Positions 45,892-55,706 are shown, numbered from the stretch's first letter. The stretch: 64,000 bases of DNA from Cupriavidus respiraculi (GCF_914271545.1 NZ_CAJZAH010000002.1:1302001-1366000); one strand, 5' to 3'. Notes: a model not told the origin generated them from the letters alone. Made by a program: numbers and translations.

Positions 45892-46508
45892 CTGCCCGAG
45901 CCGGCCGGCGCGACGTCAAGCTGTCCGCCCGGGGCCTGCGCGACCGGCGAACCGATCTCGAAGAAGGTGTAGGACAGCGTGATGTTCTTCACGTCCTTCG
46001 GCAGGTCCGGATCGATCACGAAGACGACCGGCATCTCCCGCGACTCCCTGGACTTCAGCGTCTGCTGCTTGAAGCAGAAGCACTCCACCTTCTTGAAATA
46101 CTGCGTCGCCTGCTTCGGCGCGTAGCTCGGAATCGCCTGTGCCGAGATATCCCGCGACTGACCGTTCGCCACCTCGTAGACGATGGTCGCCATCTCGCCA
46201 GGGTGCACTTCCATCGAGTTCTTCACCGGACGGAAGGCGAACGGCCCGCGCGCGTTCGAATCGAACTCGACCGTGACCGTGCGGGTCTTGTCGACCTGGG
46301 TGTTCTTCAGGCTGCCCGCCCCATGCAGCTCGCGGGTGGTGACCACGTTGATGCCCGTGATCTCGCAGATTTTCTTGTACAGCGGCACCAGCGCATAGCC
46401 GAACGCGAACATCAACGCGACGATCACCAGCAGGCGCAGCAGCATGCCGCGGTTGTAGCGCTGGTCCGTCGCTTCGCCGGAAGGCTCCGGCAAGGGGTTC
46501 GTGCTCAT
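45888..46508 (-). CDS. ctaG: cytochrome c oxidase assembly protein CtaG/Cox11
   Basis: 206 residues. One N-terminal membrane helix (about 22-42) is followed by a periplasmic immunoglobulin-like Cox11 domain with Cu-binding CFCF (in KKVECFCFKQQ) and PVVFVIDPDLP. It inserts copper into the CuB site of CtaD. It lies between the small 43-residue gene and DUF2970. Confidence 0.95.
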   Translation of the reverse strand: MSTNPLPEPSGEATDQRYNRGMLLRLLVIVALMFAFGYALVPLYKKICEITGINVVTTRELHGAGSLKNTQVDKTRTVTVEFDSNARGPFAFRPVKNSMEVHPGEMATIVYEVANGQSRDISAQAIPSYAPKQATQYFKKVECFCFKQQTLKSRESREMPVVFVIDPDLPKDVKNITLSYTFFEIGSPVAQAPGGQLDVAPAGSGS

Positions 46509-46530
46509 GGTGGTTACCTTGCAGCGGGCT

Positions 46531-46662
46531 TCAGCCGAGCCAGATCATCTTGGCGAAGAAACCCAAAAAGAAGACCAGCACGATCGACAGCAGAATCATT
46601 CCCAGGCGTCGGTTGGAGGCCTTGCGGTCGATGGGTGTCGGGCTTTTGTTTGGATGCTGCAT
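46531..46662 (-). CDS. cytochrome oxidase small assembly protein (43 residues)
   Basis: ATG 46662 to TGA 46531: MQHPNKSPTPIDRKASNRR then one membrane helix (LGMILLSIVLVFFLGFFAKM) and a short end IWLG. The charge pattern (basic N-side) predicts the N-terminus inside. It is located between ctaD and ctaG, the position of the small oxidase assembly protein known in Burkholderiales. It is 22 bp upstream of ctaG. Confidence 0.8.
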   Translation of the reverse strand: MQHPNKSPTPIDRKASNRRLGMILLSIVLVFFLGFFAKMIWLG

Positions 46663-46721
46663 AACGCTCGATTCATGGAGCGGGGGCGGATGTGGATCCG
46701 CCCCCGTCTCGCAATGTCAAC

Positions 46722-48326
46722 TTACCGGACCTGCGGCGGCACCTCGAAGGTGTGGAACGGAGCCGGCGACGGCACGGTCCACTCCAGGCCCTCGGCGCCA
46801 TCCCAGGGCTTGTCCGCGGCCTGCTGGCCGCCGCGATACGACGGCAGCACCACGAAGAAGAAGAAATACACCTGCATCAGACCGAAGCCCAGCGCGCCGA
46901 TCGAGGCGATCGCGTTGAAGTCTGCGAACTGGATCGCGTAGTCGGCATAGCGACGCGGCATGCCGGCCAGACCCAGGAAGTGCATCGGGAAGAAGGTGAT
47001 GTTGAAGAAGATCAGCGAGCCCCAGAAGTGGATCTGGCCGCGGGTTTCGTTGTACATGAAACCGCTCCACTTCGGACCCCAGTAGTAGAAGCCCGCGAAC
47101 AGCGCGAACAGCGAGCCGGCCACCAGCACATAGTGGAAGTGCGCCACGATGAAGTAGGTGTCCTGGATCTGGATGTCGATCGGGGCCACCGCCGGGATCA
47201 GGCCGGTGAAGCCACCGATGGTGAACACGAAGATAAAGCCGATCGCGAACAGCATCGGGGTCTCGAACGTCATCGAGCCGCGCCACATCGTGGCAATCCA
47301 GTTGAAGATCTTCACGGCCGTCGGCACCGCGATCAGCATCGTCGCGTACATGAAGAACAGCTGGCCCGTCACCGGCATGCCGGTGGTGAACATATGGTGG
47401 GCCCACACGATGAACGACAGGATCGCGATCGAGGCGGTCGCGTAGACCATCGAGCTGTAGCCGAACAGGCGCTTGCGCGCGAAGGCCGGCACGACGTGCG
47501 AGATGATCCCGAACGCCGGCAGGATCATGATGTACACCTCGGGGTGGCCGAAGAACCAGAAGATATGCTGGTACATCACCGGGTCGCCGCCGCCTGCGGC
47601 CGAGAAGAAGCTCGTGCCGAAGTGGCGGTCGGTCAGCACCATGGTGATGGCGCCGGCCAGCACGGGCATCACGGCGATCAGCAGGTAGGCGGTGATCAGC
47701 CACGTCCAGCAGAACATCGGCATCTTCATCAGCGTCATGCCCGGGGCGCGCATGTTGAGGATGGTGACGATGATGTTGATCGAACCCATGATCGACGAAG
47801 CGCCCAGGATGTGCATGGCGAAGATGGCCATGTCCATGCCCGGACCCATCTGCACCGACAGCGGGGCGTACAGCGTCCAGCCCGCGGCGGTGGCGCCGCC
47901 CGGCACGAAGAACGAGGCAGCCAGCAGCAGCGCGGCCGGCGGCATCAGCCAGAAGCTGAAGTTGTTCATGCGGGCGAAGGCCATGTCGGATGCGCCGATC
48001 TGCAGCGGGATCATCCAGTTGGCGAAGCCGACGAAGGCCGGCATGATCGCGCCGAACACCATCACCAGGCCGTGCAGCGTGGTGAACTGGTTGAACAGCT
48101 CGGGGCGGAAGAACTGCAGGCCCGGCTCGAACAGCTCCAAGCGGATCAGCAGCGCCAGCACGCCGCCGGAGAGCAGCATGGTGAACGAGAACAGCAGGTA
48201 CAGCGTACCGATGTCCTTGTGGTTGGTGGCGAACAGCCAGCGGCGCCAGCCATGCGGATGATCGTGATGATCATCGTGAGCGTGGTCGTGCGGATGGGCG
48301 AGTGCGTCCGGGGTAGCGGTACTCAT
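46722..48326 (-). CDS. ctaD: cytochrome c oxidase subunit I
   Basis: 534 residues from ATG 48326. Twelve membrane segments follow. Heme/CuB ligands are in TTLHGLVMVFG, WFFGHPEVYIMILP, AHHMFTTG and VAHFHYVLV. The Glu of the D pathway and the His-Tyr cross-link (GHPEVY) are present, so this is an A-type oxidase. The N-terminus is unusual: eight His and several Asp in residues 11-25 before the standard GWRRWLFATNHKDIG. An in-frame extension upstream into ctaC is antisense or out of frame and not used. Confidence 0.97.
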   Translation of the reverse strand: MSTATPDALAHPHDHAHDDHHDHPHGWRRWLFATNHKDIGTLYLLFSFTMLLSGGVLALLIRLELFEPGLQFFRPELFNQFTTLHGLVMVFGAIMPAFVGFANWMIPLQIGASDMAFARMNNFSFWLMPPAALLLAASFFVPGGATAAGWTLYAPLSVQMGPGMDMAIFAMHILGASSIMGSINIIVTILNMRAPGMTLMKMPMFCWTWLITAYLLIAVMPVLAGAITMVLTDRHFGTSFFSAAGGGDPVMYQHIFWFFGHPEVYIMILPAFGIISHVVPAFARKRLFGYSSMVYATASIAILSFIVWAHHMFTTGMPVTGQLFFMYATMLIAVPTAVKIFNWIATMWRGSMTFETPMLFAIGFIFVFTIGGFTGLIPAVAPIDIQIQDTYFIVAHFHYVLVAGSLFALFAGFYYWGPKWSGFMYNETRGQIHFWGSLIFFNITFFPMHFLGLAGMPRRYADYAIQFADFNAIASIGALGFGLMQVYFFFFVVLPSYRGGQQAADKPWDGAEGLEWTVPSPAPFHTFEVPPQVR

Positions 48327-48364
48327 TGCTAAAAGCTCCTCAAATCCTTGTCTTACGACCTCGT

Positions 48365-49612
48365 TCAGCTGGCGGCGCCGTCGGCGGCCAGGCTGGCTTG
48401 CTTGCCGGCGGGCTTGTCTTCCGCCTTGGGGGCGGCATCGGCACCACCGCCCTCGGGGAACTTGCCGGCACGGGCGTTCACGAAATCGGTCGGCTGGATG
48501 ACCTCGCCGGTCTTGTTGCTCCAGGCGTTGCGGGTATAGGTCATGACGGCGGCCAGCTCGGTATCCGAGAGCTGCTTCCACGACGGCATGCCGCCCTTGC
48601 CTTCCAGCAGGATGTGCATCTGGCCGGCCTGCGGGCCGTTGACCACCTTGGAGCCGTCCAGGCCCGGGAACGCACCGGCGCCCTTGCCGTTCGGCTGGTG
48701 GCAGACCGCGCAGTTGGCGGCGTAGACCTTCTCGCCACGGACCTTGAGCTCGTCCATCGTCCAGGTCTTGTTGGGATCGTCGGCGGCGGCGGCCATGGCC
48801 TTCTTCTTCTCGTCGACCCAGCTGGTGTATTCCTCGTCGGTCACGACGCGCACCACGATCGGCATGAAGGCGTGTTCCTTGCCGCACAGTTCCGCGCACT
48901 GGCCGCGATAGACGCCGGTTTTCTCGGCCTTGAACCAGGTGTCGCGCACGAAGCCGGGGATCGCATCCTGCTTGACGCCGAAAGCCGGGATCATCCAGGC
49001 GTGGATCACGTCATTGGCGGTCGTGACGATGCGGATCTTCTTGTTGACGGGCACCACCACCTCGTTGTCCACCTCCATCAGGTAGGTGTTCGACTTGGGC
49101 GCCTCGTTGTTGATCTGCTCGCGCGGCGTGGTGAGGGTGGACACGAAGGAGATGCCCTCGCCCTGGCCCTTCAGGTAGTCGTACCCCCACTTCCACTGGT
49201 AGCCGGTGGCCTTGATGGTGATGTCGGAGTTCGTGGTGTCCTTCATCGCGACCACGGTCTTGGTCGCGGGCAGCGCCATGCCGATCACGATCAGGAACGG
49301 GATGATCGTCCACACCACCTCGACGGTGATGCTTTCGTGGAAGGAGGCGGACTTGGCACCCTTGGATTTGCGGTGCTTGAACACGGAGTAGAACATCACC
49401 CCGAACACCGCGAAGAAGATCACGGTGCAGATGATCAGCATCATCCAGTTCAGCCAGTGAATCTGCTCGGCGATCTTGGTGACGGGTTCCGTCAGGTTCA
49501 GCTGGCGCACGGCCGGGCCGCCCGGCATGTCTTCGACTGCGAGGGCCGCCTGACTGGCGAGCAGGGACGCGCCCACCAGACACGCTGCGGATGCCTTCTT
49601 CCACATTTTCAT
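48365..49612 (-). CDS. ctaC: cytochrome c oxidase subunit II with fused cytochrome c (caa3 type)
   Basis: 415 residues from ATG 49612. It has a signal peptide (to about residue 25), two membrane helices (about 55-78 and 98-115) and a cupredoxin domain with CuA ligands H204, C239, E241, C243, H247 and M250 (QCAELCGKEHAFM). A C-terminal cytochrome c domain has CAVCH at 301-305 and Met ligand region GGMPSW. This makes the enzyme a caa3-type oxidase. It is first subunit gene of the cluster, 55 bp after DUF2244. Confidence 0.97.
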   Translation of the reverse strand: MKMWKKASAACLVGASLLASQAALAVEDMPGGPAVRQLNLTEPVTKIAEQIHWLNWMMLIICTVIFFAVFGVMFYSVFKHRKSKGAKSASFHESITVEVVWTIIPFLIVIGMALPATKTVVAMKDTTNSDITIKATGYQWKWGYDYLKGQGEGISFVSTLTTPREQINNEAPKSNTYLMEVDNEVVVPVNKKIRIVTTANDVIHAWMIPAFGVKQDAIPGFVRDTWFKAEKTGVYRGQCAELCGKEHAFMPIVVRVVTDEEYTSWVDEKKKAMAAAADDPNKTWTMDELKVRGEKVYAANCAVCHQPNGKGAGAFPGLDGSKVVNGPQAGQMHILLEGKGGMPSWKQLSDTELAAVMTYTRNAWSNKTGEVIQPTDFVNARAGKFPEGGGADAAPKAEDKPAGKQASLAADGAAS

Positions 49613-49667
49613 TTGTTGTCTACCCAAATTACAGATTCAAATCTGTTCCCGCCGGGCCACCGCCGCC

Positions 49668-50180
49668 TCAGAGGCGGCGCAAGGCGCTCGCGAGTTCCTG
49701 CGCGAACTTTCGGCGTCTGTACGGGTCCAGAAAGCACCCCACCTGCACAGTCTGCCCGCCCATGCGCAGGCTGACCAGCGCAAGAGACGATTCGCCCAGT
49801 TCCACCCGCACCCAGCGCGGGTTGAATTTCTGCCGCGTCACAGCGGCGGCGCTGGACGTCTCCACGACCAGCATGCCGTCGACGAGCGTAACGCGCTCAT
49901 AGTCTGTCGCATGGCGCGCATACATCAGCAGCGCGATACCCAGTCCCGTCAGCTCGAGCGCCGTGAACGGCAACACGAGCCATGTCCCCCGCCAGGCAAA
50001 GAACAGACCGATGGCGGTGGAGAAACTGAAGATCGAGAGGTAAAACCAGCCGACCTGGCGTGGAGATAGCGAGCAGTTCCGCTTCATCAGCCAGTCGTTG
50101 CTCGGCACGGGAAGAATCTCGCCGCGAAACTCCGCGGATTCGTCATGCGCCGTCTGGAATGCGATACCCAAGTCTTGCAT
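49668..50180 (-). CDS. DUF2244 membrane protein
   Basis: 170 residues from ATG 50180 (MQDLGIAFQTAH). The alternative ATG 50288 lies at the predicted transcription start, so it is unlikely. Two adjacent membrane helices (about 40-80: YLSIFSFSTAIGLFFAW, LPFTALELTGLGIALLMYA) are followed by a DUF2244 beta-rich domain (VRVELGESSLALVSLRM) and basic end. It is a common neighbour of ctaC in proteobacteria; function unknown. Confidence 0.85.
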   Translation of the reverse strand: MQDLGIAFQTAHDESAEFRGEILPVPSNDWLMKRNCSLSPRQVGWFYLSIFSFSTAIGLFFAWRGTWLVLPFTALELTGLGIALLMYARHATDYERVTLVDGMLVVETSSAAAVTRQKFNPRWVRVELGESSLALVSLRMGGQTVQVGCFLDPYRRRKFAQELASALRRL

Positions 50181-50296
50181 CGCCAACCACTCTGCTTCGG
50201 ATGCACGCCCGGGACGATTGCGCCTCGCCGACTGCACCGTGGCGGTGCGATTTGCGGGACGTATTGTGCCTGGGAACCACTGCGACAAACTGGCGC

Positions 50297-50325
50297 ATTA
50301 TAGGGCGCTTCGCCTACTGGAACAA
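50297..50325 (-). promoter_or_regulatory. sigma-70-type promoter for the DUF2244-ctaC operon
   Basis: On the minus strand TTGTTC (50325-50320), 17-bp spacer, perfect TATAAT (50302-50297). It places the RNA start near 50290, about 110 nt before the DUF2244 ATG. Confidence 0.65.
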
Positions 50326-50414
50326 GGACGCGGGGTGGCCGCCACACCACGCACCCGGGAAAACCCTGCCCCATTCTGACGCGTGCGGCGGGGTGGCGAC
50401 CCACCCACGCCGGC

Positions 50415-51353
50415 TCAGCCGCGACGCCGCGAGCGGCCGATGCGGTCCAGCGGGATCACGGCCCTGCCCTCTTCGTCCAGCGCCTGTTTCTCGCGCCGCG
50501 GGAGCTTCCAGGCGTGCCCATAGACGATCTCGAACGTCAGCGGGATCACCCCGTCCCCGTTGCGCCGGCGCTCCAGCGCCGCGACCAGCCTGTCGTGCCA
50601 GCCGCGCCCACGCAGTCCGCCGCGCCCGGGGCCGCGGTAGCCGCCGAAGGCATGCACCTCGCTCAGCAGCTTCTGCGGCGTCTCGTAGGTGACGGTCAGC
50701 GTTTCCATATCCATCACCGGCGTGGACCATCCACCGTGCACGAGCATGTCGCCGATATCGTGCATGTCGACGAAGCGCAGCGTATGCGGGTCGTCGTCGA
50801 CCTCGGCGGCGGCGGCGCGCAGTTCGCGCAGCGTGTCGGGGCCGAACAGCGAGAACAGCACCAGTCCCTCGTCGCGCGTGACGCGGTGCCATTCCGGAAA
50901 GACGCGATGCGGTTCGGGATGCCAGTGCAGCGCAAGATTGGACCAAAGCAGATCGAACTGTTCGCCCGCGAATGGCAGGCTGGCGAGATCGCCCTGCACG
51001 AGGTCGAAGGTCGGACGCTTGCCCAGCAGCCGTCCCAGCCAGCCCGGCTGGCGCTGCGGGTCGCGCCGCGCGGCGGTGGCCAGCATGGCCCCGGAGATAT
51101 CCAGGCCCGCGATCTGCGCGTCGGGATATTGCGCCCGGAGCGCCGCGAGGCCGAGCCCCTGGCCGCAGCCGATATCGAGCGCGCGCTCGGGGGCGAGCCG
51201 GATCACCTGCATGCGCTCCTGCATGCGCTGGCCGATCTCGGCGAGCAGGAAGTCGAGCCGGTCGAAGCCGGCGCTACGCCGGTCGAAGGCGAGCCGGGTC
51301 AGCCGCGTGGGCGGCACGAAGGCATCGGGAGTATCGGAAGCATGCAGGGACAC
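50415..51353 (-). CDS. BioC-like SAM-dependent methyltransferase
   Basis: About 312 residues if started at GTG 51353; an ATG at 51476 is also in frame but would overlap the comF leader. It is a class I methyltransferase: motif I ALDIGCGQGLGLAALR, then DISGAMLATAARR, LPFAGEQFDLLWSNLALHW, and FSLFGPDTLRELR as in BioC (malonyl-ACP O-methyltransferase). BioC is usually near ~250 residues, and no other bio genes are here, so the biotin role is a guess. It is divergent from comF. Confidence 0.75.
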   Translation of the reverse strand: MSLHASDTPDAFVPPTRLTRLAFDRRSAGFDRLDFLLAEIGQRMQERMQVIRLAPERALDIGCGQGLGLAALRAQYPDAQIAGLDISGAMLATAARRDPQRQPGWLGRLLGKRPTFDLVQGDLASLPFAGEQFDLLWSNLALHWHPEPHRVFPEWHRVTRDEGLVLFSLFGPDTLRELRAAAAEVDDDPHTLRFVDMHDIGDMLVHGGWSTPVMDMETLTVTYETPQKLLSEVHAFGGYRGPGRGGLRGRGWHDRLVAALERRRNGDGVIPLTFEIVYGHAWKLPRREKQALDEEGRAVIPLDRIGRSRRRG

Positions 51354-51488
51354 TGGCAGACCACGCGGCAAGACGGTGAAGAGCAATCCAAAGACCTGGA
51401 TCTCGATGGCGCCGGCGTGCCCACGGGCACGGCTGACGGAGCCGAAGTATACGCGGCGGACCGCGGATCGTGCCAAGGGCGGGTTGCC

Positions 51489-52217
51489 TTGCGGGCCGTT
51501 GCCACGCGGTGGCGGCGGCTGGAGCGGTGGCTGCTGCCCAGCGCATGCCAGTTGTGCGGGGCCGTTCAGGACGACGTGGTGTGCGCCGGTTGCGCGGCGG
51601 ACGTCGTCCCGCAGGTGAGCCGTTGCGCGCGCTGTGCCGTACCGCTGGGCCGCCGCGCCGCAGACCTCGCTGCCGGCGCCGGCGCGACGTGCCTGTCATG
51701 CCGGCTGACTCCCCCCGCCTTCGATGCCACGCTGGCGCTGGGCGACTATGCGCCGCCGCAGGACGGGCTGGTGCTGGCGCTGAAGTTCGGCGCCGCGCTG
51801 CCGCTGGCGCATTGGTTCGCCGCCGCGCTGGCGGCGCGCTGGCGCGCCACGGGGCGGCGGGCGCCGCAGTGGATCGTGCCGGTGCCACTGGCCCACGGTC
51901 GCCTCGCCGAGCGCGGCTTCAACCAGGCCTGGGAGATCGCGCGCCGGCTCGGACGCGAGCTGGGTGTTCCGGCCAGTGCGGACTGGCTGGTGCGCCCGCG
52001 CGAAACCGCGGCGCAGTCCACACTCGATATCGGCCAGCGACACGCCAACATGGCTGGCGCCTTCGCCGTCGCGGCGTGCGCCCGCGTGACGGGGCTGCAT
52101 ATCGGGCTGGTCGACGATGTGATGACCACCGGCGCGACGCTGGCCGACGCGGCCTGCGCCCTGAAGCGGCACGGCGCCGCGCGGGTCACCGCGATCGTCG
52201 CCCTGCGCACGCCATAG
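51489..52217 (+). CDS. comF: ComF-family phosphoribosyltransferase-like protein
   Basis: 242 residues if started at TTG 51489, which has AAGGGCGGG upstream; a GTG at 51417 is an alternative, so the start is uncertain. The N-terminal zinc-ribbon has paired Cys (CQLCG, CAGC, CARC, CLSC). The PRTase-like domain follows: LALKFGAALPLA, VPVPLAHGRLAERGFNQA and PRPP loop LVDDVMTTGATLADA. ComF/GntX proteins take part in DNA uptake or gluconate use; the role here is unknown. Confidence 0.85.
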   Translation: MRAVATRWRRLERWLLPSACQLCGAVQDDVVCAGCAADVVPQVSRCARCAVPLGRRAADLAAGAGATCLSCRLTPPAFDATLALGDYAPPQDGLVLALKFGAALPLAHWFAAALAARWRATGRRAPQWIVPVPLAHGRLAERGFNQAWEIARRLGRELGVPASADWLVRPRETAAQSTLDIGQRHANMAGAFAVAACARVTGLHIGLVDDVMTTGATLADAACALKRHGAARVTAIVALRTP

Positions 52218-52324
52218 AGCACGTCACAGAGCACGCCACAAAGCACGCCGCATGGCCGGCCGTGACAGCCCGCGTCCTGCGCGGTAAGCTGCCGGCCCCG
52301 CCGACAAGATTGCTTGCGCCCGCC

Positions 52325-52795
52325 ATGTTCCACGTCGTCCTGGTCGAACCCGAGATCCCGCCGAACACCGGCAACGTGATCCGCCTGTGCGCCAACACCG
52401 GCGCGCAGCTACACCTGGTCAAGCCGCTCGGCTTTCCGCTGGAGGACGCGCGCATGCGCCGCGCGGGGCTGGACTACCACGAGTTTGCGAGCATGCGGGT
52501 ACATGAAAGCTGGGACGCCATGATGGCCGACGAGCGGCCCGATCCCGCCCGCATGTTCGCGCTGACCACACACGGCTCGACGCCGTTCGCCGGGGTCAGC
52601 TTCGCCCCGGGCGACTGGTTCGTGTTCGGCTCGGAAACCCGGGGGCTGGCGCCGGAGCGGCGCGAGTGGTTTGCCCCGGGCCAGCGCATCCGCCTGCCGA
52701 TGCGGCCCGGCAATCGCAGCCTGAACCTGTCCAACACCGTCGCGGTAGTGGTGTTCGAGGCCTGGCGCCAGAACGGCTTTGCCGGCGGCGCCTGA
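52325..52795 (+). CDS. trmL: tRNA (cytidine34-2'-O)-methyltransferase TrmL
   Basis: 156 residues, SPOUT fold with a trefoil knot: MFHVVLVEPEIPPNTGNVIR, FVFGSETRGLAPE, and IRLPMRPGNRSLNLSNTVAV, the classic motif 3. It 2'-O-methylates position 34 of tRNA-Leu isoacceptors. It is 107 bp after comF and convergent with the Bug gene (18 bp). Confidence 0.94.
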   Translation: MFHVVLVEPEIPPNTGNVIRLCANTGAQLHLVKPLGFPLEDARMRRAGLDYHEFASMRVHESWDAMMADERPDPARMFALTTHGSTPFAGVSFAPGDWFVFGSETRGLAPERREWFAPGQRIRLPMRPGNRSLNLSNTVAVVVFEAWRQNGFAGGA

Positions 52796-52813
52796 CACCG
52801 GGCGCGCGGCGCG

Positions 52814-53833
52814 CTATTCCGGCTGCACGCCGGCGGCGCGGATCACCTTGTCCCAGCGCACCTTTTCACTGGCCATCAGGTCCCGCAGCGAGGCCGGCGC
52901 CGTCCCCGCGGGCGTGAAATACTGCGCCCGCATCCTGGCGCGCACGTCGTCGCTGCGAATGATCGTCACCAGCTCGCGGTAGAGCCGGTCGACGATCGCC
53001 GCCGGCGTGCCCGCGGGCGCCAGCACGGCCTGCCACGAGATGGCCTCGAAGCCGGGATAGCCCGATTCCGCCACGGTCGGCACATTGGGCAGCAGGCTGG
53101 TGCGGCCGGCGGTGGAGACCGCCAGCAGCCGCAGCTTGCCCGCCTGCACCATCGGCATCGCGATGGCCGGCACCATGAACGCGGCCTGTACCTGCCCGCC
53201 CACCATGGCCGTCGTGATCTGCGGGAAGCCGGCATACGGCACGTGCTGCAGGGCGATGCCCGCGCTGGCCATCAGCTGCTCCATCGCCAGATGCGCGGCG
53301 CTGCCGTTGCCAACCGACCCGTAGTTCAGCACCCCGGGGCGCGACCGGGCGAGCGCGACGAACTCGGCGACATTGCGCACCGGCAGCTGCGCATCGACCA
53401 CCAGCACATTGGGCGAGGTCGCGACCAGCGTGACGGGCGCGAGCTGGCGGAAGGGGTCGTAGCCCAGTTGGCGGTACAGCGCCGGAGCGGTGACCAGCGG
53501 GCCGTTGATGGTGAACAGCAGCGTGTAGCCGTCTGGCGTGGCGCGGGCCACCATGCCGGTGCCGATGTTGCCGCCGGCGCCGGGCCGGTTCTCGACGACG
53601 ACGGGCTGGCCCAGCACCGCGGCCAGTTTCTCGGTGACCAGCCGCGCGATCAGGTCGGGCGACGAGCCCGCGGGAAAAGGCACGATCATGCGGACCGGCC
53701 GCGACGGCCAAGGCCCCTGGCCCAAGGCCGCGGGCGCTACCAGCACCGCGGCACCGGCGGCCATTGCCCGCAGCGCACGGCGCCGCCCGAGCGCCGGGAC
53801 GGAGCTGGCATCCGACTGGCGCGGGCTATTCAT
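52814..53833 (-). CDS. Bug/TctC-family tripartite tricarboxylate-type substrate-binding protein
   Basis: 339 residues from ATG 53833 ([11 protein letters not shown]). The signal peptide has an Arg-rich start ([23 protein letters not shown]), possibly Tat. The binding domain is typical Bug: [55 protein letters not shown]. These periplasmic proteins bind carboxylates or amides; many are orphans without TctAB, as here. Its start overlaps the gpsA stop by 8 bases, an unusual partner for this gene. Confidence 0.9.
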   Translation of the reverse strand: MNSPRQSDASSVPALGRRRALRAMAAGAAVLVAPAALGQGPWPSRPVRMIVPFPAGSSPDLIARLVTEKLAAVLGQPVVVENRPGAGGNIGTGMVARATPDGYTLLFTINGPLVTAPALYRQLGYDPFRQLAPVTLVATSPNVLVVDAQLPVRNVAEFVALARSRPGVLNYGSVGNGSAAHLAMEQLMASAGIALQHVPYAGFPQITTAMVGGQVQAAFMVPAIAMPMVQAGKLRLLAVSTAGRTSLLPNVPTVAESGYPGFEAISWQAVLAPAGTPAAIVDRLYRELVTIIRSDDVRARMRAQYFTPAGTAPASLRDLMASEKVRWDKVIRAAGVQPE

Positions 53834-54863
53834 CGCGGGCATCGCGTTGCAGCAGCTGCGCCACGGCGTCGGCCACGGCCAGTCCTTCGAACAGCACTGC
53901 GCACACCGCACGCGTGATCGGCATGTCGATGCCCTTGTCCGCCGCCAGCGCTGCCACCGCGCGCGCGCAGCGCACGCCCTCGGCGACGTGGCCCAGCGAA
54001 TCGAGCACCTGCTGCAGCGTCTTGCCCTGCGCCAGTTGCTGGCCGACCTTGCGGTTGCGGGACAGGTCTCCGGTGGCGGTCAGGATCAGGTCGCCCACGC
54101 CGGCCAGGCCCATGAAGGTCTCCGCGCGCCCGCCCAGCGCCAGTCCGAGCCGGGTCATCTCGGCCAGGCCCCGCGTGACCAGCGCCGCGCGTGCGTTCAG
54201 CCCCAGCCCGAGTCCGTCGCTGGCGCCAGTGGCGATCGCCAGCACGTTCTTGACCGCGCCGCCGACTTCGACGCCAACCAGATCGTCGCTGCCGTAGACA
54301 CGCATGGCGTGATGGTGGAAAGCGCGCTGCGCCAGCTCGGTGAGCGCCGGCGCGTTGCCGGCCATCGTCAGGGCACACGGCAGGCCGAGCGCGACTTCGC
54401 GCGCGAAGCTGGGACCGGTCAGCACGCCATAGTCGACGTCGCCGTCCGCCTGCGCCGCTTGCAGCTCCTCGCCCACCATCCGGTGCGGCATCGCGTTGGT
54501 GTCCGCCTCGAAGCCCTTGCACAGCCAGATCATGCGCAGCGGCGCGGCACGCACCGCGCGGCTGGCACGCGCGCGGGCGGCAAGGCGCCGCGTCATTTCG
54601 CGCAATCCCGACACCGGCGTGGCGACGATCACCAGGCCGTCCGGGTCGGCCTGCGCATGGGCCACCGCGCGCTCGAAGTCGGCCTCCACCGCGAGCCGCT
54701 CCGACAGCGTTACGCCCGGCAGGTAGGCCGCGTTGACGCGGGATGCCGCGATGTCGGCAAGCTGCGCGGCATCGCGGCCCCACAGCACGACGTCATGGGT
54801 CGCGGCGGCATGGCTGGCTAGCGCGGTGCCCCAGGCACCGGCTCCGAGTATGGTCAGGTTCAT
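53826..54863 (-). CDS. gpsA: glycerol-3-phosphate dehydrogenase [NAD(P)+]
   Basis: 345 residues from ATG 54863. Nucleotide-binding GAGAWG is at 7-12, then [14 protein letters not shown], the [15 protein letters not shown] signature, catalytic Lys in [13 protein letters not shown] and [19 protein letters not shown]. It makes sn-glycerol 3-phosphate for phospholipids. It follows secB after a terminator-like hairpin, a conserved neighbour order (grxC-secB-gpsA). Confidence 0.96.
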   Translation of the reverse strand: MNLTILGAGAWGTALASHAAATHDVVLWGRDAAQLADIAASRVNAAYLPGVTLSERLAVEADFERAVAHAQADPDGLVIVATPVSGLREMTRRLAARARASRAVRAAPLRMIWLCKGFEADTNAMPHRMVGEELQAAQADGDVDYGVLTGPSFAREVALGLPCALTMAGNAPALTELAQRAFHHHAMRVYGSDDLVGVEVGGAVKNVLAIATGASDGLGLGLNARAALVTRGLAEMTRLGLALGGRAETFMGLAGVGDLILTATGDLSRNRKVGQQLAQGKTLQQVLDSLGHVAEGVRCARAVAALAADKGIDMPITRAVCAVLFEGLAVADAVAQLLQRDARDE

Positions 54864-54972
54864 GGGGCCAGATGGTATCGAAGTCGGGGGCGGAATCGAA
54901 GCGCAAATCCAACGCGCCAGCGGAGACGGGACCGGACGCGGTATCCAGGCCGCCCACCCGCTCCACAACGAC

Positions 54973-54995
54973 AAAACGGGGCCGAAGCCCCGTTT
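54973..54995 (-). terminator. terminator after secB
   Basis: AAACGGGGC (54974-54982) pairs with GCCCCGTTT (54987-54995) around loop CGAA. On the minus strand it ends in TTTTGT, 22 bases after the secB stop. Confidence 0.75.
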
Positions 54996-55016
54996 CGCCG
55001 ATGCACGCCGCCAGAC

Positions 55017-55532
55017 TCAGTGGCGTGCCTGGGTGCCATCGGGCATGACGATGCCGGACGCGCCGCCGCTGGCCTGCGCTTCTTCCATCGCCGCCTGCAG
55101 GCGCTGCTCGTACAGGGCCTGGAAGTTGATCTCGGACAGATGGATGGCCTGGAAGCCGGCGCGCGTGATCACGTCGGCGATATTGCTGCGCAGATACGGA
55201 TAGAGGATGGTCGGGCAGGCGATGCCCAGCAGCGGATCGAGCTGCTCCATCGGCACGTTGCGGATGTCGAAGATGCCGGCCTGGTGCGCTTCCACCAGGA
55301 ACGCCACCTTGTCCTGCACCTTGGTGGTGACGGTGCCCGTCACGATGACCTCGAAGATGCCTTCGGCGAGCTGGGACGCGCCCACATTGACCTGCACTTC
55401 GACCGCGGGCGCCTCGGATTCCAGGAAGATCTGGGGCGAGTTGGGCTGCTCGAGCGACATGTCCTTCAGGTACACGCGCTGGATGTTGAAGAACGGCTGG
55501 TCGTCCTGCTGATTGTTTTGCTGGTCGCTCAT
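55017..55532 (-). CDS. secB: protein-export chaperone SecB
   Basis: 171 residues from ATG 55532 ([11 protein letters not shown]). The SecB fold is clear: [58 protein letters not shown]. The Gln/Asn/Asp-rich leader is common in beta-proteobacterial SecB. It holds preproteins unfolded for SecA. It follows grxC by 174 bp, with a strong hairpin in between. Confidence 0.96.
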   Translation of the reverse strand: MSDQQNNQQDDQPFFNIQRVYLKDMSLEQPNSPQIFLESEAPAVEVQVNVGASQLAEGIFEVIVTGTVTTKVQDKVAFLVEAHQAGIFDIRNVPMEQLDPLLGIACPTILYPYLRSNIADVITRAGFQAIHLSEINFQALYEQRLQAAMEEAQASGGASGIVMPDGTQARH

Positions 55533-55616
55533 GAAAGGCTTCCGAAGAGGCGGTGAAGTAAGAGGTGGAGACGGTGAGCCGGGCCCTGAGGCAGGCACCG
55601 GCCGGGCCACGGGACG

Positions 55617-55640
55617 CGGCCGCCGGAGAACCGGCGGCCG
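55617..55640 (-). other. hairpin between grxC and secB
   Basis: CGGCCGCCGG (55617-55626) and CCGGCGGCCG (55631-55640) form a perfect 10-bp stem with loop AGAA. There is no T-run on either side, so it is more likely a transcript-stability or pausing element than a terminator. Confidence 0.55.
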
Positions 55641-55706
55641 GATCGGAAACGCGTATGGTACATGACGCGGATGGCGGATTCACCCGCCGCCGGCCCGAAA
55701 GGAAGG

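Noticed and set aside
46692-48332. A 546-codon plus-strand frame opposite ctaD
   Set aside because: It is the reverse-strand shadow of ctaD, extremely rich in His, Arg, Gln and Glu, with no recognisable fold.
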